Source of the DNA: Rhodothermus marinus
GTDB lineage: Bacteria; Bacteroidota; Rhodothermia; Rhodothermales; Rhodothermaceae
Assembly (NCBI RefSeq): GCF_009936275.1
Contig: NZ_AP019797.1
Location: forward strand, 2,525,890-2,589,889
Direction: 5' to 3'
Length of the DNA: 64,000 nt
Position 1 is the first letter of the stretch, and each line of letters starts with the position of its first letter. This document shows, piece by piece, positions 1 through 9,474 of this stretch. Position numbers and translations under genes: made by a program. Under the pieces are notes generated by a model that searched no databases, had not been told where the DNA came from, and saw only the letters and a list, made by a program, of their open reading frames with translations.

Positions 1-209
1 AAGCTGAGCTGCGTGTGGAAGGCCCAGCGCTCGGGGTCCTCGTAGAAGCGGGGCAGGAAAGGGTTCTCCTCGAATTCCTCCAGGATCAGCCGCCCGCCAA
101 AGCGCTCGGCGATCAAGCGGGCCAGCGTGGTCTTGCCCACGCCGATGACGCCCTCGATCACCAGGTAGCGCAGGTCGTCGGGAGGCTGGATCGGAGTCGT
201 GGCCGCCAT
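1..209 (-). CDS. Deoxynucleoside kinase, N-terminal part
   Basis: The gene starts at an ATG at 209 and runs off the left edge, so only about 69 residues are visible. Residues 20-27 form a P-loop (GVIGVGKT), followed by a stretch reading EEFEENPFLPRFYED that is typical of the dNK/dGK family of deoxynucleoside kinases, which phosphorylate deoxynucleosides for dNTP salvage in the cytoplasm. It lies directly downstream of folK on the same strand (15 bases apart), an arrangement I recall from Bacteroidota, so the two are probably co-transcribed. Which deoxynucleoside is used cannot be read from this fragment. Confidence 0.8.
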   Translation of the reverse strand, partial: MAATTPIQPPDDLRYLVIEGVIGVGKTTLARLIAERFGGRLILEEFEENPFLPRFYEDPERWAFHTQLS

Positions 210-224
210 GCGTCGGACGGTCTG

Positions 225-761
225 TCAGCAGGTTTCCAGCGATACGCCTGTACGGCGCAGGGGTGCCCGGTCCGGACACCGTTGCAGCAACTCGGCCACC
301 GTCGCACAGAACGGCGCCGGCACGTAGAAGTCGGGGGCCAGGTCGGCCCAGGGGCAGAGCACGAAGCGGCGTTCGGCCAGCCGCGGATGCGGGAGCGTCA
401 GCCGCTCATCGCAGCGCACCAGATCGTCCCAGGCCAGCAGGTCCAGGTCCAGCGTCCGGGGCGCCCAGCGCGCGGTGCGCACCCGTCCGGCCGCTGCCTC
501 CAGCTGCAGACAGAAGTCCAGCAGCGCCTCGGGCGCCAGCGTCGTGCGCAGCCACACCACGGCGTTCAGATAATCCGGTTGCGTCTGGCCCGGCAACACG
601 TGCGCCGCGCTTTCGTAGACCGGCGAGACGGCCACTACCTGCATGGCCGGATGCCGCCGAAGCGTCGCCACCGCCTCCCGCAAATACGCCACGCGATCGC
701 CCAGATTCGAGCCCAGCGCCAGAAAAACCGACGCAGGCAGACGGCCGGGTACCCGCGACAT
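225..761 (-). CDS. folK: 2-amino-4-hydroxy-6-hydroxymethyldihydropteridine pyrophosphokinase
   Basis: HPPK transfers pyrophosphate from ATP to hydroxymethyl-dihydropterin, the step before dihydropteroate synthase in folate synthesis. The protein has the N-terminal ALGSNLGDR motif and the family signature PRTLDLDLLAWDD, and with about 178 residues it has the usual length. An in-frame ATG at 797 would add 12 residues with no family similarity; I prefer the ATG at 761, which places ALGSNLG close to the N-terminus. It is followed on the same strand by the deoxynucleoside kinase. A strong hairpin lies about 55 bases upstream, between it and the divergent SemiSWEET gene. Confidence 0.93.
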   Translation of the reverse strand: MSRVPGRLPASVFLALGSNLGDRVAYLREAVATLRRHPAMQVVAVSPVYESAAHVLPGQTQPDYLNAVVWLRTTLAPEALLDFCLQLEAAAGRVRTARWAPRTLDLDLLAWDDLVRCDERLTLPHPRLAERRFVLCPWADLAPDFYVPAPFCATVAELLQRCPDRAPLRRTGVSLETC

Positions 762-814
762 AAACGCAAACTTTTCTCTGAAAGAAACCATCCTCACCGG
801 GAAGTTTCAACGCA

Positions 815-848
815 AAAAGCCCGGGACCCTATGCGGCCCCGGGCTTTT
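815..848. terminator. Bidirectional-looking intrinsic terminator hairpin
   Basis: An 11-base perfect inverted repeat (arms 815-825 and 838-848, core GCCCGGG) has A-runs on one side and T-runs on the other, so both strands look like a rho-independent terminator. It lies in the 300-base gap between the divergent folK and SemiSWEET genes, so it does not follow any gene in this window; it may act as an attenuator in the folK leader or separate two promoters. The remainder of the gap (849-1061) shows no gene or tRNA. Confidence 0.6.
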
Positions 849-1061
849 CCCACCCATCCTGCGAGCACGGTACTGCGATGCGCGTCACCCTTGTTGCAAA
901 AACCCGATACGCAGACAACGATGGGCAGGCGCACCCGAAGTATCGGTCCGCGTCCCGACTTCTTAAGCGCGAACTTTTCACAGCGATCGCCCTTTCAGGG
1001 CTACCGGTTATGATCCCGGCGTCATAAATTAATCCACCGTTTTGAACATTAGAACTCCACG

Positions 1062-1367
1062 ATGGACCTTGCGTTTGGCATTGGCCTGATTGCGGCCACG
1101 CTGACCACGCTGGCTTTCCTGCCGCAGGTCGTACGCACCTGGCGCCGCCGCTCGGCCGACGACCTGTCGGCCGGCACCTTTCTGCTGTTGTTTACCGGAA
1201 TTGTGCTCTGGCTGCTCTACGGCGTCCTGCGCCGGGATCCGATCATCATCCTGGCCAACGCGGTCGGCGTGACGCTGGTGGGCAGCCTGCTGCTGATGAT
1301 CTGGCGCTTCCGGCTGCGCACCCGCACGCCTGCCTCGGAGCGCCAGCTCAGCGAGCCCCTCCGATGA
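1062..1367 (+). CDS. SemiSWEET-type sugar transporter (PQ-loop protein)
   Basis: This 101-residue membrane protein has three predicted helices and a FLPQV motif at about residues 19-23 in the first helix, the PQ-loop signature of bacterial SemiSWEETs. These half-size transporters dimerise to move sugars passively across the inner membrane. The length matches the family. Its 3' end overlaps the convergent aldehyde dehydrogenase gene by 20 bases. The substrate cannot be predicted from sequence. Confidence 0.85.
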   Translation: MDLAFGIGLIAATLTTLAFLPQVVRTWRRRSADDLSAGTFLLLFTGIVLWLLYGVLRRDPIIILANAVGVTLVGSLLLMIWRFRLRTRTPASERQLSEPLR

Positions 1368-2745
1368 AGACGGTCTTGATGTTGACAAACTCCCGGATGC
1401 CGAAGATCGACAGCTCCCGGCCGTAGCCACTTTCTTTGACGCCGCCGAAGGGCAGGCGCGGGTCGCTGCGCACGAAGTCGTTCACGAAGCAGCAGCCGGC
1501 CTCCAGCTCCTCACGGGCGATGCGCTCGCCGCGGGCTTCGTCGCGCGTGAACACGGCCGCGCCCAGGCCAAACACCGTGTCGTTCGCCACCCGGATGGCC
1601 TCGGCCTCGTCGCGCACGGGGATGATGGCCGCCACCGGTCCGAACAACTCCTCCTCGTAGGCCGGCGAGCCTTTCGGTACGTCGGTCAACACCGTGGGCG
1701 GGTAGTAGGCCCCCGGTCCCTCCGGGATCTCGCCGCCCAGCAGCAGCCGCGCTCCTTTGCGCAGGCTTTCCTGCACCTGGCGGTGCAGCTCGTCGCGCAG
1801 GTCGTGACGGGCCAGCGGTCCCACCTCGGTCGCCTCGTCCAGCGGATCGCCCACGCGGGCCGCCTGCATGCGCTGGACCAGCACCTGCTCGAACGGCTCA
1901 CGCACGGCCTCCACCACCACGAATCGCTTGGCTGCAATGCAGCTCTGACCCGAGTTGATCAGCCGGCTTTTTGCACAGATGGCCGCGGCCTCCTCGATGT
2001 CGGCGTCCTCCAGAATCACGTACGGGTCGCTTCCGCCCAGCTCCAGCACCGTCTTTTTGAGCACGGAGCCAGCTTTGGCGGCCACGGCGCGACCGGCCGG
2101 CGTGCTGCCCGTCAGCGTCACCGCCCGGATGAGCGGATGCTCGATCACCGGATCCACCTGGTCGCTGCCGATCAGCAGCGTGCGGAACAGGTGCTCCGGA
2201 AAGCCGGCCTCCCGCAGCAATTCCTCGATGGCCAGCGCGCAGCCGGGCACGTTCGAGGCGTGCTTGAGCACGGCCGCGTTGCCGGCCATCAGCGTCGGCG
2301 CCGCAAAGCGAAAGACCTGCCAGAACGGGAAATTCCAGGGCATGATGGCCAGAATCACGCCCAGCGGCTCGAAGGCCACGTAGCTTTTGCGGGCGTCGGT
2401 CTCGACCGGCTCCGGGGCCAGAAAGCGCTCGGCATGTTCGGCGTAGTACTCGCACACCCAGGCGCACTTCTGCGCTTCGGCCCGACCGTCCCGGATGGGT
2501 TTGCCCATCTCCTCGGCCATCAGCCGGGCATAGCGATCGGCCCGTTCCCGCAAGAGCTCGGCGGCCCGCCGCATCCGGGCGGCCCGCTCGGCAAACGGCA
2601 CGCGTCGCCAGGCCAGAAACGCCTCGTGCGCCTGCTCGATGGCCTGCGTCACCTCCTCCCAGGTCATGCCTTCGTAGACGCGAAGCTGTGCGCCGGTAGC
2701 CGGGTTGATCACGGGAAACGATTTGCGAACGGCAATCTCCTGCAT
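1348..2745 (-). CDS. NAD(P)-dependent succinate-semialdehyde-type aldehyde dehydrogenase
   Basis: This is an ALDH superfamily enzyme of 465 residues that oxidises an aldehyde to its acid; the closest remembered group is succinate-semialdehyde dehydrogenase (GabD/Sad). Visible motifs are the MPWNFPFW stretch of the cofactor site, LELGGSDP with the general-base Glu (about residue 235) and INSGQSC with the catalytic Cys (about residue 269). An in-frame start at 2778 would add MFPCPTRPQSA; the ATG at 2745 (MQEIAVRK) better matches the family N-terminus. It overlaps the SemiSWEET gene tail to tail by 20 bases. No GABA transaminase is nearby, so the physiological substrate is uncertain. Confidence 0.85.
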   Translation of the reverse strand: MQEIAVRKSFPVINPATGAQLRVYEGMTWEEVTQAIEQAHEAFLAWRRVPFAERAARMRRAAELLRERADRYARLMAEEMGKPIRDGRAEAQKCAWVCEYYAEHAERFLAPEPVETDARKSYVAFEPLGVILAIMPWNFPFWQVFRFAAPTLMAGNAAVLKHASNVPGCALAIEELLREAGFPEHLFRTLLIGSDQVDPVIEHPLIRAVTLTGSTPAGRAVAAKAGSVLKKTVLELGGSDPYVILEDADIEEAAAICAKSRLINSGQSCIAAKRFVVVEAVREPFEQVLVQRMQAARVGDPLDEATEVGPLARHDLRDELHRQVQESLRKGARLLLGGEIPEGPGAYYPPTVLTDVPKGSPAYEEELFGPVAAIIPVRDEAEAIRVANDTVFGLGAAVFTRDEARGERIAREELEAGCCFVNDFVRSDPRLPFGGVKESGYGRELSIFGIREFVNIKTVFIGGAR

Positions 2746-2861
2746 GGCGCTCTGTGGTCTGGTTGGACAGGGGAACACTTTTTATATGGCCAAAGCGTCG
2801 AAATCGATTCCGACGGGAACCTGAAGACGCGCTCGTTGATTTTGTGCGCGTTCCGTTTTTA

Positions 2862-2875
2862 GGACAAATGTATCC
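2862..2875. promoter_or_regulatory. Candidate Rrf2 operator, copy 1
   Basis: GGACAAATGTATCC, an imperfect palindrome, lies 26 bases before the start of the first Rrf2 gene. The same 14-mer with one change occurs at 3541-3554 at the start of the second Rrf2 gene. Placement in front of two paralogous regulators suggests an autoregulatory binding site; this is inference. Confidence 0.45.
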
Positions 2876-2901
2876 CTAAGCCTAAAAAACCCGACCAGCC
2901 C

Positions 2902-3330
2902 ATGTTTTCCCGTGCCTGCGAATACGGTCTGCGTGCCGTGCTGTACCTGGCGTCGCTGAACCACGACGGCTACGTATCGATCCGGGAAATTGGCGAGCGA
3001 CTGAACATTTCCGTACCCTTTCTGACCAAGATCTTTCAGAAGCTGACGCAGGCCGGGCTGATGCAGTCGCTGCGCGGTCCCAGCGGCGGGGTCATGTTCG
3101 CCCGCTCTCCGGAAGAAATTACGCTCTTCGACGTGATCGTGGCCATCGACGGTCCTGATCTGTTTACCGAATGCGTGCTGGGCCTGCCGGGCTGCGGCGA
3201 AGCCACCCCCTGCCCCCTGCACGACCACTGGAAAGAAGTACGCAACCCGATTCGCAACCTCTTCGCCTCCACCACGCTGGCCGACATGGCTCGCCGCATG
3301 CAGGAAGCCCGCCTTCGCCTGACTGCCTGA
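2902..3330 (+). CDS. Rrf2-family Fe-S transcriptional regulator 1
   Basis: This 142-residue protein has the N-terminal winged helix of the Rrf2 family (SRACEYGLRAVLYLA, then SVPFLTKIFQKL as recognition helix) and three cysteines at 91, 98 and 104 (C-x6-C-x5-C) as in NsrR/IscR-type regulators that hold a [2Fe-2S] or [4Fe-4S] cluster. It lies at the head of the nitrous oxide reductase cluster, so sensing of NO, oxygen or redox state and control of nos genes is likely. A second Rrf2 paralogue follows 216 bases later. Whether it is an NsrR in the strict sense cannot be decided by eye. Confidence 0.9.
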   Translation: MFSRACEYGLRAVLYLASLNHDGYVSIREIGERLNISVPFLTKIFQKLTQAGLMQSLRGPSGGVMFARSPEEITLFDVIVAIDGPDLFTECVLGLPGCGEATPCPLHDHWKEVRNPIRNLFASTTLADMARRMQEARLRLTA

Positions 3331-3428
3331 ACACTACCTCTGTGCACATCTCGCTAAATCCATGCAAAAGTTTGTTCAAGCACATCTTTAAAGACAAAAT
3401 TCTACTATATTCTTTTACGTTCGCATTG

Positions 3429-3458
3429 TCTCCTTGTAGGGTTTTCCCCTACAGGAGA
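3429..3458. promoter_or_regulatory. Inverted repeat in the nos operon leader
   Basis: An inverted repeat TCTCCTTGTAGGG (3429-3441) / CCCTACAGGAGA (3447-3458), with one bulged base and a five-base loop, lies in the 216-base gap between the two Rrf2 genes. The gap is AT-rich (3360-3420) compared with its surroundings and probably holds the promoter for Rrf2-2 and the nos genes. The repeat could be an operator or an RNA hairpin; there is no T-run after it, so a terminator is unlikely. Confidence 0.4.
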
Positions 3459-3540
3459 AAACAGGATTTGCGGCACCCTGTTGCCGGATTGGCCCGACAG
3501 CCTGCCGACCATACAGGGCGTACTTTACCGGCCAGAAAAA

Positions 3541-3554
3541 GGACAAATGAATCC
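3541..3554. promoter_or_regulatory. Candidate Rrf2 operator, copy 2
   Basis: GGACAAATGAATCC differs at one base from the site before the first Rrf2 gene. It overlaps the ATG (3547) of the second Rrf2 gene, so a bound regulator would block its translation start region. Because part of it is coding (Met-Asn-Pro), some of the match could be chance. Confidence 0.4.
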
Positions 3555-3999
3555 ACAAACAACAATGATCAGCCTGAGCGGTCGGCAGGCGCTGGCAGCC
3601 ATGCAGGTGCTGGCGCAGCAGAATCACGGGCGCTTCGTGCCGGTGCGTCGGCTCAGCCGGATGATCGGGGCCTCGCCCCATACGCTGGCCCGCATCATGC
3701 TCCGGCTGACGGCGGCCGGGCTGACCGACGCGCTGCGCGGTCCCGGCGGCGGCGTACGCCTGGCCCGTCCGGCCCACGAAATCACGCTGTTCGAGATTCT
3801 GCAGGAGATCGACGGGCCGGAGGTGCTCAACCGGTGCATTCTGGGGCTGGGCGTCTGCAACGAAGCAAGGCCCTGTCCCCTGCACGCGATCTGGTTTCCC
3901 TGTCGCCAGCAGCTTCGGCGAATGCTGGCGGAAACCACCTTGGCCGACCTGATCCATCCGTCCAATAACTCCAACCAACCCGAAGTGCCATGCGCATGA
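3547..3999 (+). CDS. Rrf2-family Fe-S transcriptional regulator 2
   Basis: A second Rrf2 protein (150 residues from the ATG at 3547; an upstream ATG at 3481 adds an unconserved leader). It has the winged helix (recognition helix near SPHTLARIMLRL), the wing RGPGGGVRLARP and cysteines at 97, 104 and 110 with the same C-x6-C-x5-C spacing as its neighbour. The N-terminus is more diverged than in Rrf2-1. It overlaps the start of the cytochrome c gene by 10 bases, so it is translationally coupled to the nos operon and probably regulates it. Two tandem, diverged Rrf2 sensors could respond to different signals. Confidence 0.88.
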   Translation: MNPQTTMISLSGRQALAAMQVLAQQNHGRFVPVRRLSRMIGASPHTLARIMLRLTAAGLTDALRGPGGGVRLARPAHEITLFEILQEIDGPEVLNRCILGLGVCNEARPCPLHAIWFPCRQQLRRMLAETTLADLIHPSNNSNQPEVPCA

Positions 4000-4481
4000 A
4001 TCGTCTGACTGCATGGAGCGCCGTGCTCCTCCTGAGCCTGACGCTGGCCGCCTGCGGCGGCGGAGGCTCCAGTTCGACCCCACAGCCGTCCGGATCGGCG
4101 GCGCAGACGGAAAGCGGTACCGGTGCTCAGGATCCGGAAGCGCTGGCCGCCGAAATCGGCCCCGTCAAGCAGGTGTCGCTGGGCGAACAGATCGACGCCG
4201 CCCTGGCCCAACAGGGCGAACAGCTCTTCAACACCTATTGCACCGCCTGCCACCGCCTCGACGAGCGCTTCATCGGACCGGCGCTGCGCGACGTGACCAA
4301 GCGGCGGGGTCCGGTCTACATCATGAACGTGATGCTCAATCCGAACGGGATGATTCAGCGCCATCCCGTCATGAAGCAGCTCGTGCAGGAATACGGCACG
4401 ATGATGACCGACATGGCCCTGAGCGAGGAGCAGGCCCGGGCCATTCTTGAGTATCTGCGACAGGTGGCTGAAAACCAGTGA
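3990..4481 (+). CDS. Cytochrome c lipoprotein of the nos cluster
   Basis: This 163-residue protein has a lipoprotein signal (LAAC, Cys22) followed by a Gly/Ser-rich linker and a single haem c site CTACH (Cys84, Cys87, His88). Several methionines downstream (within MNVMLNP, HPVMKQ, GTMMTDM) could be the sixth haem ligand. It is therefore a membrane-anchored monohaem cytochrome on the periplasmic side, likely the electron donor to NosZ, as for the small cytochromes found in clade II nos clusters. It overlaps the Rrf2 gene upstream and is followed 37 bases later by nosZ. No nosR is present, so electrons must come by another route. Confidence 0.88.
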   Translation: MRMNRLTAWSAVLLLSLTLAACGGGGSSSTPQPSGSAAQTESGTGAQDPEALAAEIGPVKQVSLGEQIDAALAQQGEQLFNTYCTACHRLDERFIGPALRDVTKRRGPVYIMNVMLNPNGMIQRHPVMKQLVQEYGTMMTDMALSEEQARAILEYLRQVAENQ

Positions 4482-4518
4482 CTTCCGCCATAGACCAACA
4501 AACCCAGGAGGTACCGCC

Positions 4519-6510
<1,992 letters not shown>

Positions 6511-6520
6511 CGGCAACGGC

Positions 6521-6559
6521 GGGTCAGGGCGGCCTTCGGGTCGCCCTGACCCGTCTTTT
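6521..6559 (+). terminator. Hairpin with T-run between nosZ and nosB
   Basis: An 11-base perfect stem (arms 6521-6531 and 6542-6552, core GTCAGGGCG) with a 10-base loop is followed by TCTTTTGTGT. It lies 10 bases after the nosZ stop and 25 bases before nosB. It looks like an intrinsic terminator or 3'-end stabiliser that would leave nosZ mRNA in excess over nosBDFY. Confidence 0.75.
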
Positions 6560-6583
6560 GTGTCTAAAATCAGGAGGTGGGTC

Positions 6584-7246
6584 ATGACGTGGCTGGACAA
6601 AATCATCGGACCGCGCATTCCGGATTCGGTCCTGCATCGCGAACGGCGCCGCTTTCGCCGCCCGACCCTGCTGCTGGGCACGGCGGCGCTGCTCCTGCTG
6701 ATTTCGATCTTCTTCCCCTACTGGCGCATTCGGCTCTACGCGCCGCAGTATCCGGGCGGCCTGGTGGCCAAGGTCTACGTGAACCGGGTGGAAGGGGACG
6801 TCCGTGAAATCGATGGCCTGAACCACTACATCGGCATGCGTCCCCTCGAGGAAGCCGCCCAGCTCGAGCGCTCGCTGAGCATCATCCTGATCGTCGCCAT
6901 GGCGTTGCTGGCGGCCGGAGCCATCTACGTACACTCGCCCTGGGCGGCCGTGCTGAGCCTGCCGGCGCTGCTCTATCCTCTGATCTTTCTGGCCGACCTG
7001 TACTACTGGCTCTGGAATTTCGGCACCCACCTCGACCCCCGGGCCCCGCTGAGCAGCTCGGTCAAGCCGTTCGTACCGCCGCTGCTCGGCGAAGGGCGCG
7101 TGGGCCAGTTTCGCGTAGTGGCCATCTGGGACATCGGACTCTGGCTGGCCATCCTGGCCTCTATCCTGATCATTGTCGGCCTCTACTACCACCGCAAGGC
7201 ATACAAGCCGTTCTACGAAGCCTATGTCCGCGGGGAGCTGGCATAG
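6584..7246 (+). CDS. nosB: NosB-like integral membrane protein
   Basis: This protein of 220 residues has four hydrophobic segments (approximately residues 28-46, 88-110, 112-137 and 182-206) and a periplasmic loop after the first. A membrane protein at this position, right after nosZ and before nosD, is typical of clade II nos clusters and is called NosB in Wolinella; its function is not established. I chose the ATG at 6584 because AGGAGG lies at 6572-6577; a GTG at 6560 upstream is less likely. It overlaps nosD by 23 bases, implying translational coupling. Confidence 0.75.
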   Translation: MTWLDKIIGPRIPDSVLHRERRRFRRPTLLLGTAALLLLISIFFPYWRIRLYAPQYPGGLVAKVYVNRVEGDVREIDGLNHYIGMRPLEEAAQLERSLSIILIVAMALLAAGAIYVHSPWAAVLSLPALLYPLIFLADLYYWLWNFGTHLDPRAPLSSSVKPFVPPLLGEGRVGQFRVVAIWDIGLWLAILASILIIVGLYYHRKAYKPFYEAYVRGELA

Positions 7247-8588
7247 CATCGCGCCGGTGCTGCTGCTCATGGTGAGCCTGACCGCGCAGGCCCAGCCGGC
7301 CCTCTCTCTGCAGGAGCGGCTGGCCGCCGCCGCGCCCGGCGATACGCTGCGCGTGGTGGGCGGCGTCCACACCGGTCCGCTGCGGATCACGAAGCCGGTA
7401 GTGCTGCTGGGTGTCGACGCCCCGATGATCGACGGCCAGGGCCGGGGTACCGTCGTCACCATCGAGGCCCCCGACGTGGTACTCCGGGGCTTCGTGATCC
7501 GCAACTCGGGCCGCTCGCTCGACCGCGAGGATGCCGGCATCGCCGTCTATGCCGACCGGGTGACGATCGCCGACAATCGCCTGGAAAACGTCCTGTTCGG
7601 CATTTACCTGCGTCAGGCCGACTCCTGCCGCATCCTGCACAACATGATCGAAGGCGACCCGTCGCTCGACACACCCCGCCGGGGCGACCTGATCCGCCTC
7701 TGGTACAGCAACGACGTGTTGATCGAAGGCAACACGACACGCCACGGCCGCGACGTGGTGATCTGGTTTGCCCGAAGCGTCGTGCTCCGCGACAACACCA
7801 TGCAGTTCGGGCGCTACGGATTGCACTTCATGTACAGCGACAGCGCGCTCGTCGAACGCAACCGCATGTTGCGCAACTCGGTGGGCGCCTACCTGATGTA
7901 CAGCACGCGGCTGACGTTTCGCCACAACCTGCTGGCCTACAACCGGCACGCCTCGGCCATCGGTGTCGGGCTCAAGGACATGGACGAGGTGACCGTCGAA
8001 GAAAACGTACTGGTGGACAACCAGATCGGCATTTTCATCGACAACAGTCCGCGGGCCATCGAGGCGCAGATTCACTATCGGAGGAACGTAGTGGCTTACA
8101 ACGACATCGGCGTGCAGGCGCTCCAAGAGGCCCCGCGCAGCACGTTCGAGGACAATAGTTTTCTGGAAAATTACGAGCAGATAGACCTGGTCGGCGGCGG
8201 GCGCTTTTCGGAGGCCAACGGCACGTTCTGGCGACGTAACTACTGGAGCGACTACCGGGGGTACGACGCGGATCGCGACGGCTACGGCGACGTTCCCTAC
8301 CGGGCGGTGGCGCTCTTTGACGCGCTGACCGACCGGACGCCCGCCTTCCGGCTGTTTGCGTTCAGTCCGGCCGTGCAGGCGCTGGAACTGGCGGCCCGTG
8401 CGTTTCCGGTGATCCGTCCGGAGCCCAAGCTGACAGATCCGGCGCCGCGCATGCGTCCCCGCCTGCCCGAAGGGCTTCCTGCCGTGCACCAGCCGGTGCG
8501 TCCGACGCTGGCGCTGGCCGGACTGACGCTGTTGTTGATGGGCCTTTGGACGATGGGACGCGCCCACCTGCGTCGCCTGCACGGATGA
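7224..8588 (+). CDS. nosD: Periplasmic copper-centre maturation protein NosD
   Basis: NosD is a periplasmic beta-helix protein needed to build the CuZ centre of NosZ together with the NosFY transporter. The 454-residue product starts with a Sec signal peptide (to about residue 24, ending AQAQ), contains repeated beta-helix (CASH-type) turns with many Asn/Asp ladders from about residue 35 to 330, and ends in a hydrophobic segment (LALAGLTLLLMGLWTMG) that could anchor it in the membrane. The ATG at 7224 overlaps nosB; a longer reading from 7173 has no signal peptide at its start. nosF follows 13 bases later. Confidence 0.93.
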   Translation: MSAGSWHSIAPVLLLMVSLTAQAQPALSLQERLAAAAPGDTLRVVGGVHTGPLRITKPVVLLGVDAPMIDGQGRGTVVTIEAPDVVLRGFVIRNSGRSLDREDAGIAVYADRVTIADNRLENVLFGIYLRQADSCRILHNMIEGDPSLDTPRRGDLIRLWYSNDVLIEGNTTRHGRDVVIWFARSVVLRDNTMQFGRYGLHFMYSDSALVERNRMLRNSVGAYLMYSTRLTFRHNLLAYNRHASAIGVGLKDMDEVTVEENVLVDNQIGIFIDNSPRAIEAQIHYRRNVVAYNDIGVQALQEAPRSTFEDNSFLENYEQIDLVGGGRFSEANGTFWRRNYWSDYRGYDADRDGYGDVPYRAVALFDALTDRTPAFRLFAFSPAVQALELAARAFPVIRPEPKLTDPAPRMRPRLPEGLPAVHQPVRPTLALAGLTLLLMGLWTMGRAHLRRLHG

Positions 8589-8601
8589 GCTGGATCGAAC
8601 C

Positions 8602-9471
8602 ATGGCGCTGCTGACGATCGAACACCTGACGAAACGCTTCAGCACGGTCACCGTGCTACAGGATATTTCCTGCACGGTGGCCCCGGGCGAAAGCGTGGCC
8701 CTGTGGGGGCCGAACGGGGCCGGCAAGACCACGCTGCTCCGCTGCGTGCTGGGCGTGCTGCCGTTTGAAGGCACGATCCGGATCGACGGCCTTGACGTGC
8801 GCCGCCAGGGCAAAGAGGCCCGGCGGCTGGTGGGCTTCGTGCCCCAGGAGGTAACCTTCTATCCCACGCTGACCGTGGGCGAGACGGCCGCCTTCTTTGC
8901 GCGGCTGCGCGGCCTCGAGCCGGAAGAAGCATGGCGGCGACTGGCACAGGTTGTTCTCGAGGATCGTCTGGATCAACCTGTGCGCACGCTCTCGGGCGGT
9001 CAGCGCCAGCGGCTGGCCCTGGCCCTGGCCCTGCTGGGCGATCCTCCGTTGCTGCTGCTGGACGAACCGACGGCCAGTCTGGATGTCCGCAGCCGCGCCG
9101 AGTTCATGACCCACCTGCAGACGCTGCTGGAGCAAGGCAAGACGCTGCTGTTCTCGACGCACCGCTTCGAGGAGGTGGAACATCTGGCCCGCCGCGTGCT
9201 CCTGCTCGAAAACGGCCGCCTGGAAGCCGACACCACACCGGGCGAACTGGCCCGCCGGCTGTTTCCCGAAACCACCCACTACCGCCTGCGCCTGCACCTG
9301 CCCGAAGCCCAGCGTCCCGAAGCGCTACAGGCACTCCGGGCGCACGGCTTCGAGGTATGGATGAACGGCCATGGTCTGGAAGTGCGCGTGCCCGCCGACG
9401 AAAAAGCCACACCGCTGCTGCTGCTGAGCCGCGCCGGCTTCGAGGTGACCGACTTTGAACTGCATGCCTGA
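8602..9471 (+). CDS. nosF: ABC transporter ATPase NosF
   Basis: The ATPase subunit (289 residues) of the NosFY transporter, which is required for CuZ assembly and is thought to work with NosD and NosL. Walker A is GPNGAGKT (36-43), the ABC signature LSGGQ (130-134) and Walker B LLLLDEP (150-156). The C-terminal 80 residues form an extra regulatory region common in this subfamily. It is separated from nosY by only three bases, so the two are made together. Confidence 0.93.
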   Translation: MALLTIEHLTKRFSTVTVLQDISCTVAPGESVALWGPNGAGKTTLLRCVLGVLPFEGTIRIDGLDVRRQGKEARRLVGFVPQEVTFYPTLTVGETAAFFARLRGLEPEEAWRRLAQVVLEDRLDQPVRTLSGGQRQRLALALALLGDPPLLLLDEPTASLDVRSRAEFMTHLQTLLEQGKTLLFSTHRFEEVEHLARRVLLLENGRLEADTTPGELARRLFPETTHYRLRLHLPEAQRPEALQALRAHGFEVWMNGHGLEVRVPADEKATPLLLLSRAGFEVTDFELHA

Positions 9472-9474
9472 GCC

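Noticed and set aside
15..1013. Long plus-strand open frame over folK and the kinase
   Set aside because: It is rich in Arg/Gln/His with no recognisable motif, and it is antisense to folK and the deoxynucleoside kinase, both of which have clear family motifs. It is a GC-rich shadow.
2779..2901. TTTTTAGG...CCTAAAAA inverted repeat as terminator
   Set aside because: The arms are short and widely spaced and lie in a promoter gap between divergent genes; the inner GGACAAATGTATCC motif is the more convincing signal.
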